Assembly: GCA_964640055.1 (NCBI GenBank)
Contig: CAZXFH010000005.1
Span: forward strand, 1-64,000
DNA: 64,000 nt
Source of the DNA: CAZXFH01 sp964640055
GTDB lineage: Bacteria > Fidelibacterota > UBA2242 > JAFGTP01
Direction: 5' to 3'
Position 1 is the first letter of the stretch. Every line of letters starts with the position of its first letter. Shown here piece by piece: positions 35,098 to 45,563 of this stretch. A program made the translations under genes and the position numbers. Under the pieces are notes generated by a model that worked only from the letters and a program-made list of their open reading frames with translations, ran no database searches and was not told the origin of the DNA.

Positions 35098-38000
35098 ATG
35101 AAGCCGCTCTGCTCTAAAATAATAAAAACGATGCGCTTTTTGGGAATCTCCTTAGCTGGTCTGCTATTATTATCGGTTTTTATTTTCAGCTCTAAAATTG
35201 GAGAACCCTATCTCAAAAATATCGTGCGTAAGCAGCTGCAGAAAACCCTGGATTTACCGGTTAGTATACAAAGCTTGGAGACCAATCTTTTCAGCCGGGT
35301 GCAAGTACGCAATCTGCGTCTTTTTTATCCCGGTCAGGATACCATTTTCATGCAGCTGCCTTATGGTCGTCTTGATTATGGACTCCTCCCCCTTTTAAAG
35401 AAAAAAGTTCATCTGAACCACATTCAACTGGACAGTTTGCAAATCCACCTTCGCCGTGACAGTAGCGGCAGGTTTCAACCTGTTCTGCTTGCGCGTCTTT
35501 TTGCCCGGGATACCATATCGCCAACCGCTGCTTACAAAATTCAAATAAGACAATTCTCCCTGTGGCAGGCGGGCTGCTTTTATGCGGACCATTACATTCC
35601 CATCAATGCCCGGCTGCATAATTTAGACTTTCATCTGCAAGAATCCGGGCCATCACACTACCAGGCTGAGTTGAGCATTGAATCCGGATATTATCAATAC
35701 ACTGACACGCCCTTGCCCTTTGATTCCCTGGCTGCCAAAATGCACTATACCCCGGAATCCCTGGCAGTCGATCAACTTGTTGTGGGATATTCGGGATACC
35801 GGATTACAGGTCAGGCTACCTTGCAGCTGAGCGATCCAAGTGACCATAAACTCTCCGGTAATCTGAATCTCACGGGTGATTTAAACTCTTTAGCGACACG
35901 CTATAAGGAGCGGATACCGTCTCCATTGTACCCGGTCAGCGGAGGGACTCAAGTCTCAACAATTTTAGGCGGCAGCCTGTCCGCACCGCACCTTGAACTT
36001 ACCCTTAGTTCCCCCCACTTGCATTTTGGCCAGCTCACCCTGTCGGGAACCGAAATCCTGGCAAGGATCTCCGTTGATACCGTTCAGGTTCCCCGTTTTT
36101 ATACCCATATAGCCGGAGGTATCATTCAGGGAAGTCTGGGGTTCAAACCCGATTCGCTATTGAGCCAGCAAACAATGCTTGAACTAAAAAACCTCAATCT
36201 CTCTCCTATCTGGGAAATTGTCTATCAGGATGCCGAACCCTATACCGGAAAGCTCAGCGGTCAGCTCCAAGCCCGGGGGCCACTAAATGACTGCCTTCGC
36301 CTCAAATCCGAGCTAAAGCTCTCGCTTCAGGCGCTTACATACTCAACCCAAGCGATCGATCCCATCAGTCTGGCGATCCGGACGGAAAACGGTAATCTAA
36401 GTGGCACGCTGCAGCAAGCCGATTCCTATATTCGAGGTAATTTAAACTTCACTACTGATCGTATTTCCGGCCGCTACCAAATGAATATCACCTCCTTAGC
36501 ACCCTTGACCGGATTACTCAACCGACATCGATTAGAGGGAAAACTGACAGCCAATGGCACAATTAGCGGCTCCTGGCTGCACCCCCTTATCAGCACCGCG
36601 ATTAATGGAAAAAATATATATTATCAGAATTTTCCCATGGATCAGCTAATGCTGGAACTCGATTACTCGCCGGGCATGTTGCAGTTGAAGCGCTTAAATA
36701 TAAACGGACAGCTCGCTAAAATTGAACCGGGCAGGAGACCCTTTAACTTAACAGGCTTGAGAGGCGGATTGACATACGCGATAAATCTGTCGGGAAGATA
36801 TCCGCGTCTCGCCGGTGAGATCAGTTGTCAATTAATCCGGCCCGGATATAAGCAGTATCAATTCAACCGGGCCGACCTGCAAATGGACATCACCAAGGGG
36901 CAGGTCAGCCTGACTGATTGCTTATTAGAGCATAATGACTGGACACTTACCGGGAGGGGTGTGGCGCAAATAAAAAACCGGCAGGGTAAACTGACATGCA
37001 AGTTCTACCAAACCAAAGAAATAAAAGCAAGACCGAGGCCGGCCTACGGAATCCTCACGGTTGATTTCGACCTATCCAGAAGGGATCAACCCAAGGCGAC
37101 TTTCACTGCAGAGCAGCTCCGGCTGGGGAACATCTTAACCCCTTTTCTGGAATCATTACCCATTGACGGTACTTTAAGCGGAACACTTTCAACCAGCGGA
37201 CCTTATCAGCGGCCAAAACTCACCCTGACCGCGGATATTACTTCTCCTCGGTATAAAAGTTTTTTTCTGGAGCATATGGGGATCACTGCCCAGTATTCCG
37301 GCCCGCACTTGGTAATAGACTCGGTCACCGCCCGGCTCGATCAGGCCCGAGCCCGCCTGTCCGGCACCTTGACCTTCTCCCCAAATCATACCCAACCACT
37401 CCTTTCCGGTAAGATTGAAGAAGTGAAATTGCAGGCGAACGGACAGCAATGGCAACTCAGTGTCCTGCGTCCTCTGCTCACAGGGCATCTGGATCTGTCA
37501 GGGGCAGCCGGTTTTGCGCTCACTCTGCAAGGCAGCGGATCCACTCCGCAAGTGGATGGCCGGTTTACTTTGCGCGATATGGCCTTTCGGCTGCCGGCTG
37601 CACCTTATTTCCGGGGTATTAATCTGCACGGAGTCATCCGCAATAATATGCTCTCCTTCGAGCAATTCAGTGGTATGGTTGATGCAAAATCCTTCTATAT
37701 ACAAGGCCGGCTCGGCCTGGTTTTACCCGATCAATTGATCACAGATCTTGAAATGCAATTGGCAGCCGGGGAGATATTAAAGGTCAAGGGCAAGTTAACC
37801 AGAGAAGAAATTCAGGCTCAGTTGGAGACCAAACAGCTTGACCTGGCCCTTCTGCCTACTGTTTTCAATGGCATCCATCAGGCGGGCGGTCATTTAAATT
37901 CAAAAATAAACTTCAGCGGAAAGTGGAATCGGCCGATGGTCGCCGGGCGATTACAGCTGAATGACGGTTTGCTGCAAATTGCCCCTCATACTCCGGCAAT

Positions 38001-41000
38001 CCGGTCAATTGCCCTGGACACCCGGATAAGAGATAATCAAATAGAAGTGCAGCACCTAAGTGGTGAAATCCGCAACACCCCTTTTAAGATGCAAGGACAG
38101 ATGGATGTATCCCAAAAGCATGCGCTGGTCACCAGTCTGAATCTGGTGATGGCAGGGCAAGAGGCACTGAGCCTACAAGCCCACAGCAGAGGGGCGTTCC
38201 TGACGGCAGCGGTTAATGTAAACAAGTTTGAATTGGCCTACCTGGAAGCCCTTGCTCCCACTGTCCATCAAATCCGGGGAAAAATTTCAACTCAGATGAC
38301 TGTGCATGGTAAGCGGCAACATCCGCAAATCCAGGGAGATCTCCATTTGGAGCAGGGTCATTTCAAACTGAGTCCCACACACCCCGCCATTGAAAACATC
38401 CGGATGCACAGCCAATTAAAAGATACCTTGATAGAAGTCACCGCTTTGACCGGCCTGATCGGCAAAACCCCCTTCAATTTCCGAGGCGACCTGAGCCACT
38501 CCCAATGGCAGAATTTCCAAACCGATTTAGAGGCCACCCTATATGACCAGGAGGTTATCCAAATCCAGGGCGGATATACCGATCAGCAACTACAGCTGAA
38601 TATAGCCCTTGACAAGGCAGATCTCGCTTTAACCCGGGCGATCATTCCGGATATTCACCGGTTGGCCGGTCAGCTGAGCGCCAATCTGACCCTGACCGGT
38701 ACCCCCCGCAAGCCCCGCTTACAAGGTCAGTTACAACTGGATAGCACTCTGTTTCAGTGGTCACCTGACCTGCCTATCATAGATAATATCTCTACCGAAA
38801 TCTTCTTGCAGGATACCCTTTTGGAAATCCGGCATTTCCAGGCCCTGACCGAGGAAACCCCCTGGGCTTTTACCGCTCAGGTTTCCCGGGATCAATGGAA
38901 ATATTTTCAAACGGAATTACAGGTATTCATCGCCGAAGAACCGATACTAAGCGGGGAGGGCTACTTCACCCCTGAAAAATTGAACGCCGATCTGAAAATA
39001 ACCGCCTTGAACATTTCCGCCATCCACCCCTGGTTCCGGCAGATTGCCCAACTTGGTGGTTATTTTGATTCCCGAATCCTGCTCGAGGGACCCTGGCAAT
39101 CTCCGCAATATGAGGCCGCTTTCGAATTAAAAGAGGGATTGATTCAGTGGAACCCGGCGCTGGATCCGATCGACAATATTCAAATAGCCGGTCAACTGAG
39201 CGATACGCTGTTGACTATTGCCGCTTTACAGGCTGATATCACAGGTCATTCTTATCAGATGAAGGGCAAAATATGGCACCGGACAGGCCAGGCTTTCTAT
39301 CCGGTGCTGGAAATTAAAACCAACGATCAAATTGTACTGGAATGTCAGGGAGTGATCCAAAAAAATTATACCGATCTGGACATACGCCTGAACCAATTTA
39401 ATCTGAAAACCCTCAATTCGGTCACCCCCTATCCCCGTCAGATTGAGGGACAGATCAACGGGCAGCTGGTCATCCGGGGCACTCCCCGCTTTCCCAGTTT
39501 TGAAGGCGGGCTGGACTTTCAACAAGCGGCTTATCAAATTAATGCCCGGACACGATTACAGGCTATCACAGCCGCCCTCTCTATGGATAAACGCACCATC
39601 CAGGTGAATAACCTGGAGGGACTCATTAATGACACGCCTTTTCATCTGCAAGCAAACCTGACCAGCCCCGACTGGCATCGTTTTCAGACCGACTGGCAAC
39701 TCCAATTAGCGCACAACAATACTTTTTCCGGCACAGGCCTGATCAGCAGCGAATTCATCGATCTCCACACTCAACTCAACAACCTGGATCTGCTGCACCT
39801 GCAACCCTTGCTGCCGGATCTGCAAGCCTTAGGCGGTCGGTTGCAGGCCGAGCTGCATATTCAGGGCAAAACAAAACAGCCCTCTCTGAAAGGCACATTG
39901 GAATTACAAGAGGGTGTAATACAGCTGGCCAGTAATCCTTACCCACTTTCCGAACTGAATCTGCACTGGCTGCTGCAGGATAGTATTTTTACACTGCAAT
40001 CCTTTCACGTCCTGGTACGCAATAAACCTGTCCGTTTAAATGGCAAAGTACATACAGTCGATTGGCGCGCCTTCCAGACCAATTTTGACATGGATTTGGA
40101 CGGTATCAAAACGCTTACGGGCAGGGGTAAAATTACACCCCCCCGCTTACAGCTGGATTTGGCCATAAATAATTTTGATCTGGCACTTCTGCAACCCCTT
40201 ACCACCCAAGTGCAAGCACTTAATGGGTGGCTGAACGCAAACTTAAGTATTAGAGATCACTACCGGGCGCCCCGCATAAATGGCAGTCTCTATTTCCGGG
40301 ATATCAAATTTAGACCCGCGGGCATGCGCGAAAATTTCAATAAGGGTATCGTTAAAGCCCGGTTTGACAATCAGACCCTTACCCTGGATTCATTAAAGAT
40401 ATATCAAAACCAGGGCTTTTTAACGGGCAGCGGCATACTCAGCTATCAGGACAGCGGGATCGTTGATCTCCAGGCGGCTCTCCAGGCCAGGGGTCTGAAA
40501 TTTGCACATTTCCGCCGATATACCCTGCGGTTAGAGCGCTTAAACGCCAAAATGAAAAAACAGGACGATTATTACCATCTGGACGGTGATATCCGTCTGG
40601 GAGAATCCCGGTATCGCAAAAACTTCTCACCCCAGGCACTGCTCTCCCTGGTTAATCAGGCGGCAAAATCCCCTGGTCAACCCCCGGCCATCCTGCGGAA
40701 CACCCGTTTGAATGTACGGCTGCGGGAAAGTAAAGATTTATGGATCGATAATAATCTGGCGCGCTTGCGCCTGCACCCGGAGCTCACCCTGACCGGCAGC
40801 CCGACAGCGCCTAATATTTCCGGTCGCCTGAATATCAAAGAAGGCTATGTTCTGTATCTGGATCGTAAATTCAAGGTACAGCGCGGGGTAATAGATTTCA
40901 CCGATCCTCACCGGATCAACCCCATCATGGACTTTCAAGCCACTACCGAATTGCACAGTTATCAAACCCTATCAAAAAAAGAATATAAGATCACCCTGAC

Positions 41001-41475
41001 TCTGCAGGGCCACCTGGACCAGTTGATGATTGAACTCCATTCCGAACCGCCGCGGGACCGAACCGACATCATCGCTCTGCTTACGGTAGGGGCCACACGG
41101 GAAGAGTTACTTAGTGAACCGACCGGATTTAACGGGGAAGGCTTGTCAGCCGTCTTACAAGCCCGCTTAAAGGAATACTCCAGTCAAAAGATCTCAGCTT
41201 TTGCCTCCCAGAAAGTGGGCAGCCTCTTCGGTCTGGAATCCATGTCAATCGAAGGCAATTTGTTTAACTTTGGTAAATCCTGGGGACCTGAACTGGTCGC
41301 TTCCAAACAACTCTCCGAGCGCATGACCGTAACTTATACCTCCACTGTGGGACATCTGAATGAGCAGAGGGTGCGTCTGAATTATCAATTATCCGACAAA
41401 CTCTCTGTGGTCGGCCAGACCGATCAGCAAGGGCGCGCCGGCCTGGATTTCCAATATCAGCTGAAATTCAAATGA
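35098..41475 (+). CDS. tamB: TamB-family (DUF490) translocation and assembly protein, expanded by tandem modules
   Basis: About 2125 residues, longer than typical TamB (about 1250-1500). One N-terminal membrane helix (about 12-35, SLAGLLLLSVFIF) anchors a long periplasm-spanning beta-helix thought to carry lipids or assist outer-membrane assembly. The central part (37.6-40.2 kb) holds about seven modules of 130 residues, recognised by WxxFQTDL-like strands at about 38503, 38893, 39672 and 40062 and weaker equivalents at 37720, 38110 and 39282. The conserved DUF490 C-terminus spans roughly the last 350 residues (LDGDIRLGESRY, IIALLTVGATREELL). A TTG at 35056 would extend it but lacks a ribosome site. 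Its stop overlaps the tamA start (ATGA). Confidence 0.88.
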   Translation: MKPLCSKIIKTMRFLGISLAGLLLLSVFIFSSKIGEPYLKNIVRKQLQKTLDLPVSIQSLETNLFSRVQVRNLRLFYPGQDTIFMQLPYGRLDYGLLPLLKKKVHLNHIQLDSLQIHLRRDSSGRFQPVLLARLFARDTISPTAAYKIQIRQFSLWQAGCFYADHYIPINARLHNLDFHLQESGPSHYQAELSIESGYYQYTDTPLPFDSLAAKMHYTPESLAVDQLVVGYSGYRITGQATLQLSDPSDHKLSGNLNLTGDLNSLATRYKERIPSPLYPVSGGTQVSTILGGSLSAPHLELTLSSPHLHFGQLTLSGTEILARISVDTVQVPRFYTHIAGGIIQGSLGFKPDSLLSQQTMLELKNLNLSPIWEIVYQDAEPYTGKLSGQLQARGPLNDCLRLKSELKLSLQALTYSTQAIDPISLAIRTENGNLSGTLQQADSYIRGNLNFTTDRISGRYQMNITSLAPLTGLLNRHRLEGKLTANGTISGSWLHPLISTAINGKNIYYQNFPMDQLMLELDYSPGMLQLKRLNINGQLAKIEPGRRPFNLTGLRGGLTYAINLSGRYPRLAGEISCQLIRPGYKQYQFNRADLQMDITKGQVSLTDCLLEHNDWTLTGRGVAQIKNRQGKLTCKFYQTKEIKARPRPAYGILTVDFDLSRRDQPKATFTAEQLRLGNILTPFLESLPIDGTLSGTLSTSGPYQRPKLTLTADITSPRYKSFFLEHMGITAQYSGPHLVIDSVTARLDQARARLSGTLTFSPNHTQPLLSGKIEEVKLQANGQQWQLSVLRPLLTGHLDLSGAAGFALTLQGSGSTPQVDGRFTLRDMAFRLPAAPYFRGINLHGVIRNNMLSFEQFSGMVDAKSFYIQGRLGLVLPDQLITDLEMQLAAGEILKVKGKLTREEIQAQLETKQLDLALLPTVFNGIHQAGGHLNSKINFSGKWNRPMVAGRLQLNDGLLQIAPHTPAIRSIALDTRIRDNQIEVQHLSGEIRNTPFKMQGQMDVSQKHALVTSLNLVMAGQEALSLQAHSRGAFLTAAVNVNKFELAYLEALAPTVHQIRGKISTQMTVHGKRQHPQIQGDLHLEQGHFKLSPTHPAIENIRMHSQLKDTLIEVTALTGLIGKTPFNFRGDLSHSQWQNFQTDLEATLYDQEVIQIQGGYTDQQLQLNIALDKADLALTRAIIPDIHRLAGQLSANLTLTGTPRKPRLQGQLQLDSTLFQWSPDLPIIDNISTEIFLQDTLLEIRHFQALTEETPWAFTAQVSRDQWKYFQTELQVFIAEEPILSGEGYFTPEKLNADLKITALNISAIHPWFRQIAQLGGYFDSRILLEGPWQSPQYEAAFELKEGLIQWNPALDPIDNIQIAGQLSDTLLTIAALQADITGHSYQMKGKIWHRTGQAFYPVLEIKTNDQIVLECQGVIQKNYTDLDIRLNQFNLKTLNSVTPYPRQIEGQINGQLVIRGTPRFPSFEGGLDFQQAAYQINARTRLQAITAALSMDKRTIQVNNLEGLINDTPFHLQANLTSPDWHRFQTDWQLQLAHNNTFSGTGLISSEFIDLHTQLNNLDLLHLQPLLPDLQALGGRLQAELHIQGKTKQPSLKGTLELQEGVIQLASNPYPLSELNLHWLLQDSIFTLQSFHVLVRNKPVRLNGKVHTVDWRAFQTNFDMDLDGIKTLTGRGKITPPRLQLDLAINNFDLALLQPLTTQVQALNGWLNANLSIRDHYRAPRINGSLYFRDIKFRPAGMRENFNKGIVKARFDNQTLTLDSLKIYQNQGFLTGSGILSYQDSGIVDLQAALQARGLKFAHFRRYTLRLERLNAKMKKQDDYYHLDGDIRLGESRYRKNFSPQALLSLVNQAAKSPGQPPAILRNTRLNVRLRESKDLWIDNNLARLRLHPELTLTGSPTAPNISGRLNIKEGYVLYLDRKFKVQRGVIDFTDPHRINPIMDFQATTELHSYQTLSKKEYKITLTLQGHLDQLMIELHSEPPRDRTDIIALLTVGATREELLSEPTGFNGEGLSAVLQARLKEYSSQKISAFASQKVGSLFGLESMSIEGNLFNFGKSWGPELVASKQLSERMTVTYTSTVGHLNEQRVRLNYQLSDKLSVVGQTDQQGRAGLDFQYQLKFK

Positions 41476-43268
41476 AAAAGCCTGCTTTCCATATATCATC
41501 ATTTCTTTTTCTGATCTTCATCGGATTAAGCGCAGACGCTTATACTCAGGAAAAATTTACAATCAGAACCCTTAAAATAAAGGGCAATACCGCCTTCTCT
41601 GACAAACAATTACATAAAATCATGGTTTCCCGGCCTGCGACCCTGTTTTCGAAAAACTATTTCCTGCCCACTGCTTTTCAGGAGGATCTTAAGAGTATCG
41701 AGCAATTTTATCGTCAGCATGGCTACCTGGAAATGAAAATCAAAGATTATCAGGTCATCCGGGACTCCATCGTCCAACAAGTTTCTATTCGTATTCAGCT
41801 GCAGGAAGGACCCCTGACCCGGGTGGCGGGCGTAAGTCTTTTGGGTAACAGGATATTTACCGAAGAAGAGTTGCGGAAAGTGATTCCGATAGCAGAGGGT
41901 GATCCTTTTCAGCGCCAGGATATTGAAAAAGCCAATGTCAACCTGTTGCGTCAATATGCCAATCAAGGCTATCTGGAGGCCCAGATAACTCCGGATACCC
42001 GTATCAATGACGATGAACACACCGTACTAATCGATTTTATCATCACGGAAAATAACCAGTTCACCATTGGCGACATACAGATAAAGGGGCTGGAAAAGAC
42101 AGATCAAGTGGTTATATACCGTGAGCTGAACTTTCATTCCGATGAGATCGTGGACTACTCCAAATTACTCAAATCCCAGCGCAAACTATACCTGACCGGA
42201 TTATTTCAAAGTGTGTTCATCCGGCCCCAAACCGCGCGCTCCGGTGACCCCCAAACCAAGGATATTTTAATCGAAACCAAAGAAAACATTCCTGGCGAAT
42301 TCAATTTTTCAGCTGGTTACGGATCCATAGACAGATTCCGCGGAGGCGCAGAAATTTTTTATAATAATCTGGGCGGCATGGCACGTAAAGCGGGTCTGAT
42401 CACCAAGCTGAGTGTCATTACCCGGCGGGCCGAATTGTCATTTACCGAGCCGTACACGCTGGGCAGCCCCTGGCAGTCTGATCTGCGTCTTACATTGAAT
42501 TATGTAAAAGAACCCAGCTATAATCTGAACCAGACCGGTGGTAAAATTGTCATCGGTCGTCAATTCCTGGAACGGTCCAAGGTTTCCCTGACCTATCGCC
42601 ATGAAAACAACCGCCTCCATGATGTAAAAACCCAAAAAATTCCGGCTAAATTGAAAAATAATACGCGTAGTTTCACCCTGGATATGATTTATGATACCCG
42701 CAACAATCTGTTCAACACCACCCAGGGAGCCTATGTGGCCTGGAGCAACGAGGGGGCCGGCGCCTTTTTCAAGGGAACCAATATTTTTGTCCGCTCTGTC
42801 TTCCAGATCAAATATTTTCATCAAATCGGAAATACGGTACTGGGTAGCTTTCTGGATCTGGGCTGGATGGACGCGCCGGCTGGTCTGGATGGTATCGCCC
42901 TGAATGAACGTTTTTATGCTGGTGGTAATAATGTGCTGCGCTCCTTTGCTTACAAAGGAGTTGGTCCTGTTGATGTGAAAAAGGAGGAGCGCATTCCCAC
43001 CGGCGGACGCTATAAACTGACCTGGAACCTGCTGGAAATCCGGCAGCCCATTTATAAAATGATCGGCATAGAAGGCTTTCTGGATGCCGGCAACATCTGG
43101 GCTCGGGAAGTAACTTTTCAAAAATTCAATTTACGCTACTCGCTCGGATTGGGTATTCGCCTGAATACCCCCCTGGGGCTGGTCCGCCTGGATTATGCTG
43201 TCAGCCACGATCCGCGTCCCTTTGAAAAACCCGGTATGCTATATTTCAGTATGGGACAGGCCTTTTAA
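41472..43268 (+). CDS. tamA: Omp85-family outer-membrane assembly protein (TamA/BamA-like)
   Basis: A 598-residue outer-membrane protein with signal peptide (1-25). Three POTRA domains follow (about 28-110, 112-190 and 195-275; for example FTIRTLKIKGNTAFSD, VAGVSLLGNRIFTEEELRKV, FTIGDIQIKGLEKTDQVV). The Omp85 barrel runs from about 285 to 598 (FSAGYGSIDRFRGG, RFYAGGNNVLRSFAYKGVGP, RLDYAVSHDPRPFEKPGMLYFSMGQAF). It is coupled to tamB by a 4-nt overlap, so TamA of a TAM-like complex is the best name; three POTRAs agree with TamA. Confidence 0.9.
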   Translation: MKKPAFHISSFLFLIFIGLSADAYTQEKFTIRTLKIKGNTAFSDKQLHKIMVSRPATLFSKNYFLPTAFQEDLKSIEQFYRQHGYLEMKIKDYQVIRDSIVQQVSIRIQLQEGPLTRVAGVSLLGNRIFTEEELRKVIPIAEGDPFQRQDIEKANVNLLRQYANQGYLEAQITPDTRINDDEHTVLIDFIITENNQFTIGDIQIKGLEKTDQVVIYRELNFHSDEIVDYSKLLKSQRKLYLTGLFQSVFIRPQTARSGDPQTKDILIETKENIPGEFNFSAGYGSIDRFRGGAEIFYNNLGGMARKAGLITKLSVITRRAELSFTEPYTLGSPWQSDLRLTLNYVKEPSYNLNQTGGKIVIGRQFLERSKVSLTYRHENNRLHDVKTQKIPAKLKNNTRSFTLDMIYDTRNNLFNTTQGAYVAWSNEGAGAFFKGTNIFVRSVFQIKYFHQIGNTVLGSFLDLGWMDAPAGLDGIALNERFYAGGNNVLRSFAYKGVGPVDVKKEERIPTGGRYKLTWNLLEIRQPIYKMIGIEGFLDAGNIWAREVTFQKFNLRYSLGLGIRLNTPLGLVRLDYAVSHDPRPFEKPGMLYFSMGQAF

Positions 43269-43583
43269 CGCAGCGATACAGAGATAAATGGCAATTAATT
43301 CATAACTTCCCGCCAAGTAAAATCAGTCAGTCAGCGCTTTATTTACAGCTGAGCAGGACAGGCTTTCGGCTAACTTAGAATTTACAGTTACCCGATTGAT
43401 TATGTCATTATTCATGAGCTGTGCCATATCAAATATCCCCATCATGATAATCAATTTTACCAGCTGCTTAAGAGAGTGCTTCCCGTTTGGCAAAAACGCA
43501 AAAACAAATTAGAACATTTTAGTTAAACTCTACAAAAATAAAGAGGATAATTATATTTTTAGGTTATCTGATTAAGTTTCGAC
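43269..43583. other. Intergenic region without a gene
   Basis: A 315-nt gap between the convergent tamA and SDR genes. I see no open frame with a ribosome site, no strong terminator and no repeat shared with other parts of the window. Confidence 0.5.
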
Positions 43584-44342
43584 TCAGCTCCGTAAATAAG
43601 ACGCGCCATTCACATCCACGATCGCCCCGGTGATAAAATCCGCTTTGCCAGAGGCCAGAAAGAGGACGGTTTCTGCGATTTCCGCGGGCCGGGCCACCCG
43701 CTTAAGCGGACTTTGCGCCTTGATCGATGCGCCCTTTTTGTCTGATAAATAGGGCTGGGCCATATCGGTATCCACCCATCCCGGCGCGACTACGGCCACA
43801 ATGATATTATGGGACGCCAGCGCTTGGGCCAGGGATTGGCTGAAAGCATTCAGGCCGGCTTTACTGGCTCCGTAGGCCGGGGCGTCCGGTTCCCCGCGGA
43901 AAGCACCCCGGGAAGAGATATTGATGATTTTGCCGGCCTGCTGGTTGAGCATGGCTTGCACGGTCCAATAAGTGATGCGCGCGACGCCGCTCAGATTCAC
44001 CGCCAGGGTTTGATCCCAGATCTTTATCCAATCCTTGTATTCCATTTCTGTCAACGGATGCTGCTCAAAGATGCCGGCGTTATTGACCAAGATATCAATA
44101 CCGCCCAACTGATTGAGCGTGTCATGCACTAATTTTTTACAATCTGTTGCGCTGGCAATATCGGCCTGACATAAGCGATGTCCCTCACCTGGCATCAGTT
44201 TTAAGGTTTCTTGGGCTGCTGTTTGATTATGATGGTAATGTACCGCTACCCGGGCACTCGCGTGGGCAAAAGCCACTGCGACTGCCCGTCCGATTCCCCG
44301 GGAAGCACCGGTCACCAAAACCCGTTTATTTTGCATGTCCAT
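43584..44342 (-). CDS. SDR-family NAD(P)-dependent oxidoreductase
   Basis: About 252 residues, a classical short-chain dehydrogenase/reductase. The nucleotide-binding TGASRGIG is at 11-18, NNAG at 87-90, and the catalytic Ser near 143-144 (NISSRG), Tyr157 and Lys161 (YGASK). FabG-like, but the substrate cannot be assigned. The start at 44342 is chosen because AGGAGG lies 8 nt upstream; a longer TTG-started frame from 44372 is unlikely. It is 54 nt after the SfsA-DUF123 fusion on the same strand and may be the last gene of that operon. Confidence 0.88.
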   Translation of the reverse strand: MDMQNKRVLVTGASRGIGRAVAVAFAHASARVAVHYHHNQTAAQETLKLMPGEGHRLCQADIASATDCKKLVHDTLNQLGGIDILVNNAGIFEQHPLTEMEYKDWIKIWDQTLAVNLSGVARITYWTVQAMLNQQAGKIINISSRGAFRGEPDAPAYGASKAGLNAFSQSLAQALASHNIIVAVVAPGWVDTDMAQPYLSDKKGASIKAQSPLKRVARPAEIAETVLFLASGKADFITGAIVDVNGASYLRS

Positions 44343-44396
44343 ATTCGTTTCCTCCTGTGACCGGACATTCAAATTGATCCGATTCTGCCCGTTATA

Positions 44397-45530
44397 CTAA
44401 TCTATTTTGCTGCGATAATCCAGGATAATTTTTAAAAATGCAGGTCGCCGGCGCGGATCCTGCTGAAAATAAAAGAGGTGGCTGTCTTCCGGCGTATCTG
44501 TGGCGCCAAATCCGTTGATCTTGTCATCGGCCAGCGCTGCCATGGCAGTGGCTAAAGGGGATTCAAACCGCTGGCGACTGCGCAGCGGATAGGTTTGTAC
44601 TGGCTTGAAATGATCCGGGGTCAGATAATCAATATGCCAGAACGGCTTTTTCCGCTTCCGGCGATGCCGCTTTAAACGACTGTCTAAAGAATTCATACCG
44701 GAACCCACATAGATATAATAGCCTTGAGGAAAATAAACCGCCCCCAGGCTGCCAACCCGGATATGCTGATCTTGGGCATTGTGCAATACCAACAGATAAC
44801 TGCCCCCTTTCTGACAGTTGCGCGCTACCGCTGGCATATCGATGACCACTTCACGCAGGGTATTTAAGTCCACCTCAACCGGATTGGCCATCCCTATGGA
44901 ATAGGCTTTGTATTGAACATTTTCAGCCTTTAAAAAAGTTTGGCCATAGGCATAATCAACATGATAATTGGGTATAAATTTGCCGGCTTTGGCATGGGTG
45001 ATCAGAAAAACCACATAGGTTGCGTATCCCTGCGCAGTCAGGGCGTCTAAGTGGCGCAGATGCTTACACCCCCGTTCCGTGGGTGCATCGGGAAACATAG
45101 CCACACCATTATGGCACAGCGTACAGGACTTCACCTCAATTAAAGCCTTTTTACCATCGGGATAATGCAGCAGAAAATCAAAGCGGGAGTCAGCAATGGT
45201 GAATTCCCGCCTGATATGAATCGCTTTAGGGAAGGGTGTTATCCGGCGATCCTGGAGAATCCGGTGAAACACATCATTGACTTTGACTGTGTCCAGAAAA
45301 ACATAGGATCCCTGATAGCGGGTCGCAACAATCCGGTAACGGTATTTGGGCATGTCTGCCGCGGCAATAAAGAAAGGATGGCCCGGAAACCGGAATTCAG
45401 ACATTCGTCCGGTATTAGGCACATAGGCTTTCAGAGGACCGTTCGGGGTCTCCAATTCCATGACAAAACGATTCGGTCGCCGGATATATTCGGTTCTGAT
45501 CCAATCTCTATAAAAACTAATTTTTGTCAT
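44397..45530 (-). CDS. Fusion of SfsA and DUF123 (GIY-YIG-like) domains
   Basis: A 377-residue two-domain protein. Residues about 1-235 are SfsA-like (RPNRFVMELE, AYVPNTGRMSEF, ALIEVKSCTL, FPDAPTERGCKHLRHL, YVVFLITHAK), a family with a nuclease-like core and DNA-binding reports. Residues about 255-360 match DUF123 (GGSYLLVLHN, QGYYIYVGSGMNSLDSRLKRHRRKRKKPFWHIDYL). The two-domain protein could be a nucleic-acid-processing enzyme; that is inference. No clear ribosome site; it lies 33 nt after the D-2-hydroxyacid dehydrogenase stop, within the same operon. Confidence 0.85.
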   Translation of the reverse strand: MTKISFYRDWIRTEYIRRPNRFVMELETPNGPLKAYVPNTGRMSEFRFPGHPFFIAAADMPKYRYRIVATRYQGSYVFLDTVKVNDVFHRILQDRRITPFPKAIHIRREFTIADSRFDFLLHYPDGKKALIEVKSCTLCHNGVAMFPDAPTERGCKHLRHLDALTAQGYATYVVFLITHAKAGKFIPNYHVDYAYGQTFLKAENVQYKAYSIGMANPVEVDLNTLREVVIDMPAVARNCQKGGSYLLVLHNAQDQHIRVGSLGAVYFPQGYYIYVGSGMNSLDSRLKRHRRKRKKPFWHIDYLTPDHFKPVQTYPLRSRQRFESPLATAMAALADDKINGFGATDTPEDSHLFYFQQDPRRRPAFLKIILDYRSKID

Positions 45531-45563
45531 GCACAGACATTCAGGTGGTTGTCGCCGGAAAAA

